From: JANMAT01 sp031359995
GTDB lineage: Bacteria; Actinomycetota; Acidimicrobiia; Acidimicrobiales; Ilumatobacteraceae
Assembly (NCBI GenBank): GCA_031359995.1
Contig: JANMAT010000203.1
Span: 1-37,530, forward strand
Direction: 5' to 3'
DNA: 37,530 bases
Shown here one piece after another: positions 1-7,836 of the stretch. The position numbers and the translations under genes were made by a program. The notes beneath the pieces were generated by a model. It was not told the origin of the DNA. It worked only from the letters and a program-made list of their open reading frames with translations, and searched no databases. Each line of letters opens with the position of its first letter. Within the stretch, counting starts at the first letter, position 1.

Positions 1-59
1 GCGCCGATGGCCATGCTGCCGAGGACGGTGCCGAGGGTGCGAAGGCTTGGCTTCTTCAT
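1..59 (-). CDS. N-terminus of a putative secreted protein (runs off the window)
   Basis: Only the first 19 complete codons are present, reading MKKPSLRTLGTVLGSMAIG from the ATG at 59 down to the window edge. Two lysines followed by a small, hydrophobic stretch look like the start of a signal peptide or membrane anchor. An AAGGAG ribosome binding site lies about eight bases upstream of the ATG, which supports the start. The gene is divergent from the ECF sigma factor at 197. The product cannot be identified from this fragment. Confidence 0.6.
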   Translation of the reverse strand, partial: MKKPSLRTLGTVLGSMAIG

Positions 60-190
60 GTGTGTGGCTCCTTTTCCAGTCACGCCACGGGCATGACCAG
101 CGCGGACCCTAGGGCACCATCGCCGGTTTCCCTGGTCGGACGGCACATTTCCGTCGATCGATCTCACGTTCCCCGTACGAGCGACGTCTC

Positions 191-196
191 TAGTGT
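191..196 (+). promoter_or_regulatory. Possible -10 box (TAGTGT) at the ECF sigma gene
   Basis: TAGTGT matches the TANNNT -10 form seen before several genes here. It directly abuts the GTG start at 197, so a transcript begun from it would start near 203 and lack that GTG. Either this box is not used, or translation starts at a later codon such as ATC 203 or GTG 227. Confidence 0.3.
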
Positions 197-694
197 GTGA
201 CCATCAAGGAGCCGTTCGAGAAGATCGTGACGCGTCACGGCGCCACCGTGCTGCGGGTGTGTCGGGCCGTGCTCGACCCGGTCGACGCCGACGACGGGTG
301 GTCCGAGACCTTCCTCGCCGCGCTGCGGGTGTACCCGGCACTGCCGGGCGACGCCAACGTCGAGGCGTGGTTGGTCACCATTGCCCATCGCAAGGCGATC
401 GACCTCGGTCGGGCCCGGGCCCGGCGGGCCGTGCCCACCCCTGCACCACCCGAGCGAGCGACCTCGGTCGTCGACGACGACCATGGCGACCTCACCCGCG
501 CCGTCGCCGCGCTGCCCGACAAGCAGCGCCACGCCGTGGCCTACCACTACCTCGTCGGCCTGCCCTACGCCGATGTCGCCGCCATCGTAGGCGGCTCGGC
601 CGACGCCGCCCGCCGCGCCGCGGCCGACGGCATCGCCGCCCTGCGGCGCAGCTACGCCGGCACCTCCACCACTGCGAAGGGACCCCGCTCATGA
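197..694 (+). CDS. ECF-family RNA polymerase sigma factor
   Basis: This 165-residue protein has the two-domain layout of ECF sigma factors. The region 2 part includes the stretch DADDGWSETFLAALRVYP (core binding and -10 recognition). The region 4 part near the C-terminus reads LPDKQRHAV, then a helix-turn-helix around YADVAAIVGGSADAARR. It should direct RNA polymerase to a small regulon. No anti-sigma gene follows. The stop codon overlaps the ATG of the DNA alkyltransferase gene (ATGA at 691-694), so the two are translationally coupled, which suggests a role in a response to alkylation damage (inference). The GTG at 197 is used because it keeps all of region 2.1; a GTG at 227 is the alternative. 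Confidence 0.85.
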   Translation: MTIKEPFEKIVTRHGATVLRVCRAVLDPVDADDGWSETFLAALRVYPALPGDANVEAWLVTIAHRKAIDLGRARARRAVPTPAPPERATSVVDDDHGDLTRAVAALPDKQRHAVAYHYLVGLPYADVAAIVGGSADAARRAAADGIAALRRSYAGTSTTAKGPRS

Positions 695-1299
695 ACGACG
701 ACCTCCTCGTGCAGGCGCTGCACGACCTCCCCGCCACCGATGCCGCCCATCTGGCCCGCCTGCGCGACCGGCTGGTCCGCGGGGCCGACGCCGACCACCT
801 CGTCGACGTCGCCTACCGCAGCGTCGACTCGCCCGTCGGCCCGTTGCTGCTCGCCGCCACCACCGACGGCCTCGTACGCGTGGCCTTCGCTCGTGAAGAC
901 CACGACACCGTGCTGCAGACGTTGGCCGATCGCATCAGCCCACGCGTGCTGCATGCACCGGCACGGCTCGACGCGGTGGCCCGCCAGCTCGAGGAGTACT
1001 TCGCCCACACCCGCCGCGCGTTCGACGTCGTCATCGACTGGCGGCTCTCGGACGGGTTCCGGCGCACGGTCCTGCACCACCTGCCCGACATCCAGTACGG
1101 CCAGACCGCGAGCTACGCCAACCTGGCCCAACGGGTGGGCAACCCGAAGGCGGTCCGCGCCGTGGGTACGGCGTGCGCCACGAACCCGTTGCCGGTGGTG
1201 GTGCCGTGCCACCGCATCGTGCGGGCCGACGGCAGCCTCGGTGGCTACCTCGGCGGGCTCGACGCCAAGCGCGTGCTTCTCGAACTGGAGGCGGCGTGA
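691..1299 (+). CDS. ogt: Methylated-DNA--[protein]-cysteine S-methyltransferase (Ogt/AGT)
   Basis: The 202-residue protein transfers the methyl group of O6-methylguanine (or O4-methylthymine) in DNA to its own cysteine in a suicide reaction. The active-site motif PCHR is present, with the nucleophile at Cys173, in the context NPLPVVVPCHRIV. The DNA-binding winged helix before it (YGQTASYANLAQRVGNPKAVRAVG) and the GGLDAKRVLLELE tail are typical. The N-terminal ~70 residues are less conserved. The start ATG overlaps the stop of the sigma gene, and the stop overlaps a GTG of the next small ORF, so the gene sits inside a coupled operon. The family assignment is firm; the regulatory link to the sigma factor is inferred from context. 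Confidence 0.93.
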   Translation: MNDDLLVQALHDLPATDAAHLARLRDRLVRGADADHLVDVAYRSVDSPVGPLLLAATTDGLVRVAFAREDHDTVLQTLADRISPRVLHAPARLDAVARQLEEYFAHTRRAFDVVIDWRLSDGFRRTVLHHLPDIQYGQTASYANLAQRVGNPKAVRAVGTACATNPLPVVVPCHRIVRADGSLGGYLGGLDAKRVLLELEAA

Positions 1300-1385
1300 G
1301 CATCGATGAGGCCGCGGTGGGCGCATCGCTCGGTCGTCTGCTCGACGACGACACGTTGGGGATCATCTTCCACGACGCCACGTGA
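1296..1385 (+). CDS. 29-residue coupled small ORF, function unknown
   Basis: A GTG at 1296 overlaps the ogt stop (GTGA) and the ORF ends in TGA at 1383-1385, which overlaps the GTG of the HelD-like gene (again GTGA). The peptide begins MSIDEAAVGASLGRLL and ends in FHDAT; it is acidic and shows no membrane segment. Exact stop/start overlap on both sides suggests either a true small protein or a coupling ORF that carries ribosomes from ogt into helD. No relative is recognised, and it could be the remnant of a longer gene. Confidence 0.4.
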   Translation: MSIDEAAVGASLGRLLDDDTLGIIFHDAT

Positions 1386-3778
1386 GCACGACCCTGCCGG
1401 TCGCCGCAGGTGCGGTTGCGCCGGCGGCCCGCCGCAACGAAGATCGTGGGGTGGCCGGTGACGAGGAGCTGCTCCGCGAGCGGGCCTATCTCGAAGCCGC
1501 CTACAACCGCGTGGTCTCGCTGCGAAGGGCGGCCGAGGAGCTGGTGAGCACGACGCGCCTGCTCACCGAGTCGAGGCACGCCCAGCAGCTGTTCGAGCGC
1601 GACAGCGCCATCGCCGACGCCCGCCGACGGCTGGCGACCCTCGACATCGCCAAGGACCGGCTGCTGGTGGGCCGGCTCGACCTGGCCGATGGCACGTGCC
1701 TCTACGTCGGCCGCTTGGCCATCAACGATGGCGACGGCGACCCGCTCGTGGTCGACTGGCGTGCACCTGCCGCGGCTCCCTTCTACCGGGCGTTGCCCCG
1801 TGACCCGATGGGGGTGGTGCGGCGGCGGCACTTCCGCTGGCGCGACGGTGAGCTGGCGGACCTCGACGACGAGGTGTTCGACGTGGGGGCGGCGAGCGAG
1901 GCGGGTCTGTCGCTGGTGGGTGAGGGCGCACTGCTCGCCGCCCTCGACGCGCCACGCACCGGTCGCATGCAGGACGTGGTGGCCACCATCCAGGCCGAGC
2001 AGGACGTGGTGATCCGACGCCCGGGCGGTGGCGTCACCGTCGTGCAGGGCGCGCCGGGCACCGGCAAGACCGCGGTGGCGCTCCATCGCGCCGCGTACCT
2101 GCTGTATGCCGAACGGTCGCGGCTGGCCAGCGCCGTGCTGTTCGTCGGGCCGTCTTCCACGTTCCTGCGCTACGTGGAAGACGTCGTGCCGTCGCTCGGT
2201 GAGGACCGCGTGGTGCTGGCCACGCCCGCCGATCTCGGCCCCCCGATCGAGGTGACGCGTGTCGACCCGCCGGCGGTGGCCGCCGTGAAGGGCGACCTGC
2301 GCATGGTCGACGTGCTCACCCGCGCCGTGCGCGCTCGCCAACGGGCGCCGCAGGCCGGCATCACGCTGTGGGCGGGTCGGTTGCGCCTGGAGGTCGACCA
2401 CCCCGATCTCGCCGCCATCGTCACCGCAACCCGCCGTCGCGCCCGGACCCACAACGGCGGGCGCGCCGTGGTGGAGCGCCTGCTGCTCGAACGCCTCGGG
2501 GACGCCTATCGCGACGCGCTTGAACGCGACCAGCGCGTGGGTCGCATCGGTCCCGACGGTGTGCGCAACGCGCCCCCGCTCCTGGACGTGATCGACCGGC
2601 CTGCGCTCACCGAGACGCTGCACGCCATGTGGCCCCTGCTCACGCCCGAGATGGTCGTGCGGCGATTGCTGACGTCGCCGACGCACCGCGCCCACGTCGG
2701 GCGCGACATCCTCACCGGCGACGAGATCGCGGCGTTCCCCGCATCGGGGGACGGTGCCGACGGGTGGAGCGAGCCCGACGTGGCCCTCCTGGACGAGGCG
2801 GCCGTGCTCGTCGGCCCGCTGCCCGCGCCGCGGCGCACGGGCCGGCGCGGCCGGCGGCGCCCCGACCATGTGGCCGAACGCATCCTCGAGGAGCGGCTGC
2901 CGGAGTGCCCGAACTGCGGTCGGGCCCTCGACTACGTGCCCGGCGACGCGTCGGGGAGCGACCGGCTGCACTGCCGCGAGTGCAAGAAGGCGTTCGCCAC
3001 CACCAGGCTCATGGGCGACGCCGCCGCCAACGAACTGCACGGTGTGTACGAGGAGATCGCCAACCAGTTCGAGGTCGACGACGTGGTGTCGTTGCGCCCC
3101 GCCGACGCCCGTTACGGCCACGTCGTGGTCGACGAAGCCCAGGACCTGTCGCCCATGCAGTGGCGAGCCGTCGCCCGCCGTTGCCCCACCGCGGCGTTCA
3201 CGTTGGCCGGCGACGAAGCGCAGGCCGTGCGCGCCGGCGCGGCGGCCACGTGGGACCGCATCGTCGAGTCGCTCGGCGTCGTGTCGTCGTCGGTGTCGCG
3301 CCACCAGCTCACGGTGAACTACCGCACGCCCGTCGAGTTCATGGACGTGGCCGGTCGCCTGCTGGCCCACTTTGCCCCCCACCTGAGCCCGGCGCGTTCG
3401 GCCCGGTCGGCCGGGTACGGCCCGCGGCGCGTGCACAGTGGCGGACGGCCGTTGCGCGTGGCCGACATCGCCGCCGCCACCGAAGAGGTGCGCCGCGAGG
3501 TGGGCCGCGGTCTCGTCGCCGTCATCGCGCCCACGTACCTCACGGGCGACGGGTTCGGGTACCTCGACGCCGTGGCGGCCAAGGGCCTGGAGTTCGACGG
3601 CGTGGTCGTGGTCGACCCGTGGGCCATCGTCGCCGAGTCGCCCGGTGCGACAGGCCTGGCGCGGCTGTACGTCGCGCTGACGCGCGCGACGACGCGGCTC
3701 ACGATCCTCGCGCCGGCACCGCCGCCGCCGCCGCTCGACGACGTCCTCGGCCCGTTCGACCCCGTGGCCTGGCTGTGA
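1382..3778 (+). CDS. HelD/HelR-type RNA polymerase-recycling ATPase (UvrD superfamily) with inserted zinc-ribbon motif
   Basis: This 798-residue superfamily 1 ATPase has the layout of actinobacterial HelD/HelR proteins, which clear stalled RNA polymerase from DNA and, for HelR, lessen rifamycin action. An N-terminal coiled coil (about residues 20-90) is followed by the HelD signature YVGRLAINDGD...VVDWRAPAAAPFYRA. Walker A (GAPGTGKT) is near residue 222, Walker B-like DEAQ is at 584-587, and motif VI (LYVALTRAT) lies near 762. A CxxC-x18-CxxC element (Cys509, 512, 531, 534) sits between the LLDEA region and DEAQ; I do not recall this in HelD. The start GTG overlaps the preceding small ORF. 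It closes the sigma-ogt operon, apart from a decayed gene downstream. Confidence 0.85.
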   Translation: MSTTLPVAAGAVAPAARRNEDRGVAGDEELLRERAYLEAAYNRVVSLRRAAEELVSTTRLLTESRHAQQLFERDSAIADARRRLATLDIAKDRLLVGRLDLADGTCLYVGRLAINDGDGDPLVVDWRAPAAAPFYRALPRDPMGVVRRRHFRWRDGELADLDDEVFDVGAASEAGLSLVGEGALLAALDAPRTGRMQDVVATIQAEQDVVIRRPGGGVTVVQGAPGTGKTAVALHRAAYLLYAERSRLASAVLFVGPSSTFLRYVEDVVPSLGEDRVVLATPADLGPPIEVTRVDPPAVAAVKGDLRMVDVLTRAVRARQRAPQAGITLWAGRLRLEVDHPDLAAIVTATRRRARTHNGGRAVVERLLLERLGDAYRDALERDQRVGRIGPDGVRNAPPLLDVIDRPALTETLHAMWPLLTPEMVVRRLLTSPTHRAHVGRDILTGDEIAAFPASGDGADGWSEPDVALLDEAAVLVGPLPAPRRTGRRGRRRPDHVAERILEERLPECPNCGRALDYVPGDASGSDRLHCRECKKAFATTRLMGDAAANELHGVYEEIANQFEVDDVVSLRPADARYGHVVVDEAQDLSPMQWRAVARRCPTAAFTLAGDEAQAVRAGAAATWDRIVESLGVVSSSVSRHQLTVNYRTPVEFMDVAGRLLAHFAPHLSPARSARSAGYGPRRVHSGGRPLRVADIAAATEEVRREVGRGLVAVIAPTYLTGDGFGYLDAVAAKGLEFDGVVVVDPWAIVAESPGATGLARLYVALTRATTRLTILAPAPPPPPLDDVLGPFDPVAWL

Positions 3779-4044
3779 GCGCGGTGCCCGACGGCTACGT
3801 GAGCGGCCCGGCGGCGGCCACGGAGGCGACGACGCGGGCGTTGGCGGCCATGGGCGACGCGTCGTAGGTGGTGCCCGTCGAGGGTGTGAGCGACCAGATC
3901 GCGCTGGAGACCTTGGCGCGTGCGATCGGCCGTGGCCTCGCGGCCGAAGAGCTCATCCGTGCCGTTACGCCGGCGGGCGTGGTCCCCGTGATCGACGCGG
4001 GCGGCGACCGCGATGCGTTCCGCTCGTGGCAACGCCAGCCGTAG
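3775..4044 (+). pseudogene. Decayed TOPRIM-domain gene (OLD-nuclease-like), internal deletion and in-frame TAG
   Basis: Starting at a GTG that overlaps the helD stop, one frame reads 30 codons to a TAG at 3865-3867 and then continues open to a TAG at 4042-4044. After the first stop it reads VVPVEGVSDQIALETLARAI, which matches the first TOPRIM strand and the conserved glutamate (VEGxSDQ), then GRGLAAEELIRAVTP and DRDAFRSWQRQP. The latter resembles the C-terminal DELIRALG...FRxFQRQP segment of actinobacterial TOPRIM nucleotidyltransferase/hydrolase proteins. The middle of the domain, with its catalytic aspartates, is missing. The remnant is therefore read as a pseudogene. The family match is from memory of its motifs. 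Confidence 0.6.
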
Positions 4045-4143
4045 CGGAGCGCCGGGTGCCCGAGCCCTTCGTGGCGCGCTCGAAGATCTTTCGCGCTGAG
4101 GTCCGGGGCGCCCGAAGCTGGAAACTCCGTCACACCCTCTCTC

Positions 4144-4149
4144 TACTGT
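4144..4149 (+). promoter_or_regulatory. -10 box (TACTGT), leaderless promoter of the DUF222/HNH gene
   Basis: TACTGT is followed by exactly seven bases and then the ATG at 4157, so the transcript would begin at or next to the start codon. A GGAAAC lies 18 bases upstream (4120-4125). The spacing favours ATG 4157 over the in-frame GTG at 4148, which lies inside the box. Confidence 0.55.
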
Positions 4150-4156
4150 GGCTGGC

Positions 4157-5431
4157 ATGATCACCCTCGACGAGATCATCGATCGGCCGTCACTCGCCGA
4201 CACAGCGTTCGAACGATTGCGACGCACCGTGCACGCCGACGCCGACGCCGGGCTGGACGACCGGTTCCGCGCCGCCGATGCGCTCCGCCGCTGGGCCGAA
4301 GCCGAGCTCGCCGTGGTGGCCGGTGAGGTCGATCGCCGCCGGGCCTGGGCGGCCGACGCCCACCTGAACGCGCGCGGCTGGATGCGTTCGACGGGGAACT
4401 GGTCGAGCGCAGAGGCGTTGCGGGCCAAGCGCCGGGCCAGGTTGTTCGAGCTGGCGCCCGCCGTCGGACAGGCCCTCGTCGACGGTCACATCGGCCTCGC
4501 CCAGGTCGATGCGTTGGCACGCGGCGCGGCCAACCCGCGATGCGGCGACGGGATCGTGCCGTTCGTGCCGCTCTTCCTGGAGCTGGCGACGAAGGTCGGT
4601 TTCGACGACTTCGCCCGGGCCGCGCGCTACTGGGAGCAGTTCGCCGACGCCGACGGCGCATTCCGCGAGCGGGAGGCCACGGTCGCCCGGCGTCGCGCCC
4701 GTGTCCAGGTCACCGACGGCGTCGTTCACGTCGAGGCCGTGGGCGGTGCGTTGGCCGGTGCGGAGATGAAGCAGATCTTCGACGAGTTCGTGAAGGCCGA
4801 ACTGCTCACCGACCGGGCCGAGGCCGCGGCCACCGGCTCGGCCGAGCTGCCCCGCACCGACGACCAGCGCCGGTTCGACGTGCTGCACGCCATCTTCCTC
4901 GCCGCCGCATGCACCCCGGCCGACGCCCAGCGCCCGGAGCCGAGCGTGCATCTGGCCTGCGACATGGGCACATGGATGGAGCACCTCGCCCACCGCGGCA
5001 TGGTCGAGCTGAAACCCGACTACCAGCCGCCAGACCCGCTGTCGCGCTGGTGCGTCACGAGCGACGGCGTCGTGCTGCACCCTGCCGACGTCTTCGCCGC
5101 TGCCGTTGTGGGCACGACGCGCCGCATCGTCTTCGACTCCATCGGCGTACCCGTCGACCTCGGGCGGCGCTCACGGTTCTTCCGCAACGGTGCCCGTGAC
5201 GCCGTCCGTTGGGTCGCCACGCACTGCACGCAGCGGGGCTGCGACCAACCCGAGTCATGGTGCGACACCGACCATCTGACGCAATGGACCGACGAGGGCC
5301 ACACCAGACCCGACAACGGCGCCCCGGCGTGCCGTGGCCACAACCGCGCCAGGCAGCGTGGCTTCCGGGTGCGGCGCGACGACGAGGGCTACTGGCACAC
5401 CTACCGCCCCGACGGCACCGAGATCACGTAG
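4157..5431 (+). CDS. DUF222 domain protein with C-terminal HNH endonuclease motif
   Basis: This 424-residue protein belongs to the DUF222/HNH family, which is multi-copy in actinobacterial genomes. The N-terminal two thirds form the DUF222 region (from about residue 35, including the ALRRWAEAELAVVAGEVDRR helix). The C-terminus carries an HNH-type metal site: HCTQRGCDQPESWCDTDHL, then NGAPACRGHN, with paired cysteines and the DTDH histidine expected to bind metal and cleave DNA. Actual targets are unknown; roles in mobile elements or DNA processing have been suggested for such proteins. It is a single-gene unit with its own leaderless promoter. The ATG at 4157 is chosen over GTG 4148 because of the -10 box spacing. 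Confidence 0.85.
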   Translation: MITLDEIIDRPSLADTAFERLRRTVHADADAGLDDRFRAADALRRWAEAELAVVAGEVDRRRAWAADAHLNARGWMRSTGNWSSAEALRAKRRARLFELAPAVGQALVDGHIGLAQVDALARGAANPRCGDGIVPFVPLFLELATKVGFDDFARAARYWEQFADADGAFREREATVARRRARVQVTDGVVHVEAVGGALAGAEMKQIFDEFVKAELLTDRAEAAATGSAELPRTDDQRRFDVLHAIFLAAACTPADAQRPEPSVHLACDMGTWMEHLAHRGMVELKPDYQPPDPLSRWCVTSDGVVLHPADVFAAAVVGTTRRIVFDSIGVPVDLGRRSRFFRNGARDAVRWVATHCTQRGCDQPESWCDTDHLTQWTDEGHTRPDNGAPACRGHNRARQRGFRVRRDDEGYWHTYRPDGTEIT

Positions 5432-5564
5432 CCGAAGAACGTCGTCGGCGCGCACGACTGCCGCCCGGCGGGGAGCGGGGCGCCTCGGCGCCACCGCACT
5501 CCCGATCATCGAGAGCGTGCTCGTGGCGAGGGTCGAACGGTTCACCCGTTCACCGGCGGGCGGT

Positions 5565-5570
5565 TACCTT
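5565..5570 (+). promoter_or_regulatory. -10 box (TACCTT), leaderless promoter of the DUF1330/LLM operon
   Basis: TACCTT is followed by seven bases and the ATG at 5578, the same geometry as at 4144 and 20915. No ribosome binding site is visible between the box and the start. Confidence 0.5.
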
Positions 5571-5577
5571 TCGCATC

Positions 5578-5868
5578 ATGACCGCCTACTTCGTCGTCGA
5601 CATCGACGTGTCCGATCCGGAGAAGTTCGCCGTGTACCGCGAGGGCGTCGGGGCCTTCGTGGCCAAGCACGGCGGCGAGTACCTGGCGAGGGGTGGTGAG
5701 GCCGAGGTGTTCGAGGGCGACTTCGAGCCCCACCGGTTGATCATCTTCCGCTTCCCGAGCCGTGACGCCATCCGGGCGTTCATGGCCGACCCCGACTACC
5801 AACCGCTCAAGCGACTGCGGTTCGAGGCCAGCACCACCCGCGCCTTCGCGGTGGACGGCATCGCGTGA
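5578..5868 (+). CDS. DUF1330 domain protein
   Basis: The 96-residue protein matches the small DUF1330 family (ferredoxin-like alpha/beta fold of the dimeric alpha-beta barrel type). Family marks are the start TAYFVVDIDVSDPEKFAVYR, the glycine pair in KHGGEYLARGG, the EGDFEPHRLIIFRFPS strand, and FMADPDYQPLKRLR near the end. No enzymatic activity is established for the family. It is the first gene of a two-gene unit: its stop overlaps the GTG start of the LLM oxidoreductase (GTGA at 5865-5868), so it may assist that enzyme or bind a related substrate (inference). Confidence 0.85.
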   Translation: MTAYFVVDIDVSDPEKFAVYREGVGAFVAKHGGEYLARGGEAEVFEGDFEPHRLIIFRFPSRDAIRAFMADPDYQPLKRLRFEASTTRAFAVDGIA

Positions 5869-6833
5869 GCGCACCGGCTCGTCCGTCGCTGCGCCTCGGT
5901 GCCCACATCGGCCAGCAGAACATGAGCATGGCCGCCATGCGCCGCACGTGGCAGGAGCTCGACGAACCGCTCGACTGGTTGTCGGTGTGGGACCACCTGT
6001 ACGAGGCGCCGCCCGCCGGCGGCACCATGGACCACTACGAGGCCATCTCGATCCTCGGGGCCATGGCCGTCGACACCAGCCACGCCACGCTCGGGTGCCT
6101 CGTGTTCTACGTGGGCTACCGCACGCCGGCGGTGCTGGCCAAGGCGGCCGTGACCCTCGACCATCTCTCGGGCGGCCGCTTCGAACTGGGCCTCGGCGGC
6201 GGTTGGCACGAGCAGGAGGCGGTGGCCTACGGCTACGACTTCCCCGGCGTGCCCACGCGGCTCGACATGCTCGACGAGGCGACCCAGATCATCCGCGGGC
6301 TGCTCACCCAGCCCCGCACCACCTTCCACGGTCAGCACTTCCGAGTGGAGGACGCGTCGTGCCTCCCGGCGTCGGTGCAGGCCCGGCTGCCGATCATCAT
6401 CGGTGGCGTCGGGGAGAAGCGCACCCTCGGCATCGTGGCCCGCCAAGCCGACGGCTGGAACGCGGCGTACATCACCCCCGAGCGCTTCGCTGAGCTGAGC
6501 GCCATCCTCGACACGCGCACCACCGAGGCCGGCCGGGTCCCGTCGGCCATTCGCCGCGGCATCAACCTGACCTTCAACCTCGCCACCACCAAGGCGGCGG
6601 CGGCGCAGCAGGGGGAGGAGCTGCGGGCGCAGTGGGGGCCGATGTTCGACCGGGTCGCCGGTGGTGGTCTGTTCGGCACACCCGACGACGCCGTCGCCCG
6701 CATCGCCGAGTACGTCGCCGCCGGCGCGACCGACGTGAACATCGCGCTGCGCGCGCCGTGGAACGCCGACGCGCTGGCCGCCTACGTGGCCGAGGTCGTA
6801 CCGGCCGTGCGGTCGGCGGCGGGCGTGGTCTAG
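5865..6833 (+). CDS. LLM-class (luciferase-like) oxidoreductase, probably F420-dependent
   Basis: This 322-residue protein has the TIM-barrel features of the bacterial-luciferase-like family: WLSVWDHLYEAPP near residue 40, the TLDHLSGGRFELGLGGGWHEQEA motif near 100, and PIIIGGVGEKRTLGIVARQADGWN near 175-200. Such enzymes use reduced F420 or FMN to reduce or mono-oxygenate organic substrates. In actinobacteria this subgroup is usually annotated as F420-dependent, but the cofactor cannot be fixed from sequence alone. It is coupled to the DUF1330 gene by a GTGA overlap. Its TAG stop is also the first half of a TAGCGT box that may start transcription of the SDR gene downstream. Confidence 0.85.
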   Translation: MSAPARPSLRLGAHIGQQNMSMAAMRRTWQELDEPLDWLSVWDHLYEAPPAGGTMDHYEAISILGAMAVDTSHATLGCLVFYVGYRTPAVLAKAAVTLDHLSGGRFELGLGGGWHEQEAVAYGYDFPGVPTRLDMLDEATQIIRGLLTQPRTTFHGQHFRVEDASCLPASVQARLPIIIGGVGEKRTLGIVARQADGWNAAYITPERFAELSAILDTRTTEAGRVPSAIRRGINLTFNLATTKAAAAQQGEELRAQWGPMFDRVAGGGLFGTPDDAVARIAEYVAAGATDVNIALRAPWNADALAAYVAEVVPAVRSAAGVV

Positions 6834-6836
6834 CGT
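6831..6836 (+). promoter_or_regulatory. Possible -10 box (TAGCGT) for the SDR gene, overlapping the upstream stop codon
   Basis: TAGCGT begins with the TAG stop codon of the LLM gene. It would give a leader of about 30 bases before ATG 6873, which is preceded by a GGGGGG-type purine tract. Placement rests on similarity to the other TANNNT boxes in the window. Confidence 0.35.
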
Positions 6837-6872
6837 CTCCGGCGGGGGCAGCAACACGTCGGGGGGTCGACA

Positions 6873-7781
6873 ATGGCTGGCATCTGCGAAGGTCGCGTCG
6901 TGGTGGTCACCGGAGCGGGGCGCGGCATCGGCCGCGGGCACGCGCTGGAGCTGGCGTACCAGGGGGCCCGAGTCGTGGTGAACGACCTGGGCGCCGAGGT
7001 GGACGGCACCGGCGGGACGGCCGAGTTCGCCAACGACGTCGTCGCCGAGATCGCGGCGAGGGGCGGCGAGGCGGTGGCCAACACCGCCGACGTCGGCACG
7101 GCCGAGGGCGCCCGCTCGCTCGTGCAGGACGCCATCGACCACTTCGGCCGGCTCGACGTGCTGATCAACAACGCCGGCATGCTGCGCGACCGCGTGCTGG
7201 CCAACATGACCGAGGAGGAGTGGGACGCGGTGATGCACGGCCACCTGCGCACCACCTACCAGCCGAGTCACGTGGCCGCTCAGTACTGGCGGGACAAGAG
7301 CAAGGCCGGCGAGGCCCACGACGCCCGCATCATCAACACGTCGTCGGCGTCGGGCCTGTTCGGCAACCCCGGCCAGGCGAACTACGGCGCGGCCAAGGCG
7401 GGCATCGCCGCCTTCACGATCATCGCCGCCAAGGAACTGGCCCGCTACGGCGTGACCGTCAACGCCATCGCCCCGGGCGCCCGCACCCGCATGACGATCC
7501 CGTTGGGCATGGGGCAGGACCACACCGCCGGCGAGTTCCACTGGACCGACCCCGAGAACATCGCACCCCTCGTCACCTGGTTGGCCAGCGGCGAGTCGGC
7601 CGGTGTCACCGGGCAGGTGTTCGAGGTGATGGGCGGGCGCATCGGGGTGGTCGAGGGTTGGCACCGCGGCCCGTTCGTCGACAGCCGCGACCGCTGGGAC
7701 CCCGCCGCGCTCGGTCCGATCGTGAGCGATCTGGTGGCCCGTTCCCGCGAGGCCGAGGCGATGATGCCCGAGGGGATGTGA
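6873..7781 (+). CDS. Short-chain dehydrogenase/reductase (HSD17B4/hydroxyacyl-CoA dehydrogenase-like)
   Basis: The 302-residue SDR has the cofactor motif TGAGRGIGRGHAL (residues ~12-24), the NDLG segment after the second strand, NNAG near residue 100, the catalytic serine in INTSSASGLFG, and the YxxxK pair in NYGAAKAG. The long C-terminus with RVRT-type PGARTRMT and the ~300-residue length recall the SDR part of peroxisomal multifunctional enzyme 2 and the actinobacterial (3R)-hydroxyacyl-CoA or steroid dehydrogenases. It likely oxidises a hydroxyacyl or hydroxysteroid substrate with NAD(P). It stands between two LLM oxidoreductases, which hints at a degradative pathway of lipids or cyclic compounds (inference). 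Confidence 0.85.
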   Translation: MAGICEGRVVVVTGAGRGIGRGHALELAYQGARVVVNDLGAEVDGTGGTAEFANDVVAEIAARGGEAVANTADVGTAEGARSLVQDAIDHFGRLDVLINNAGMLRDRVLANMTEEEWDAVMHGHLRTTYQPSHVAAQYWRDKSKAGEAHDARIINTSSASGLFGNPGQANYGAAKAGIAAFTIIAAKELARYGVTVNAIAPGARTRMTIPLGMGQDHTAGEFHWTDPENIAPLVTWLASGESAGVTGQVFEVMGGRIGVVEGWHRGPFVDSRDRWDPAALGPIVSDLVARSREAEAMMPEGM

Positions 7782-7815
7782 AACCTAACCCGGATTCGAA
7801 TAGTGTGCGGGTCAC
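7778..7815 (+). promoter_or_regulatory. Promoter region with possible operators upstream of the second LLM gene
   Basis: GTGAAA (7778-7783), 17 bases, then TAGTGT (7801-7806) forms a plausible -35/-10 pair. An ATTCGAAT palindrome (7794-7801) abuts the -10, and TGTG-CGGGT-CACA (7804-7816) follows it, so one or both could be repressor sites. The element overlaps the 3' end of the SDR gene. Confidence 0.35.
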
Positions 7816-7836
7816 ACAACAGCGAGGAGCGTCGTG

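Noticed and set aside
1031..3436. 801-codon minus-strand ORF opposite ogt and helD
   Set aside because: The plus strand carries clear Ogt and HelD motifs over the same bases, and the minus-strand translation is low-complexity.
3795..4133. 112-codon minus-strand ORF after helD
   Set aside because: The plus strand over the same bases shows TOPRIM-type sequence, while the minus-strand translation matches nothing I know.
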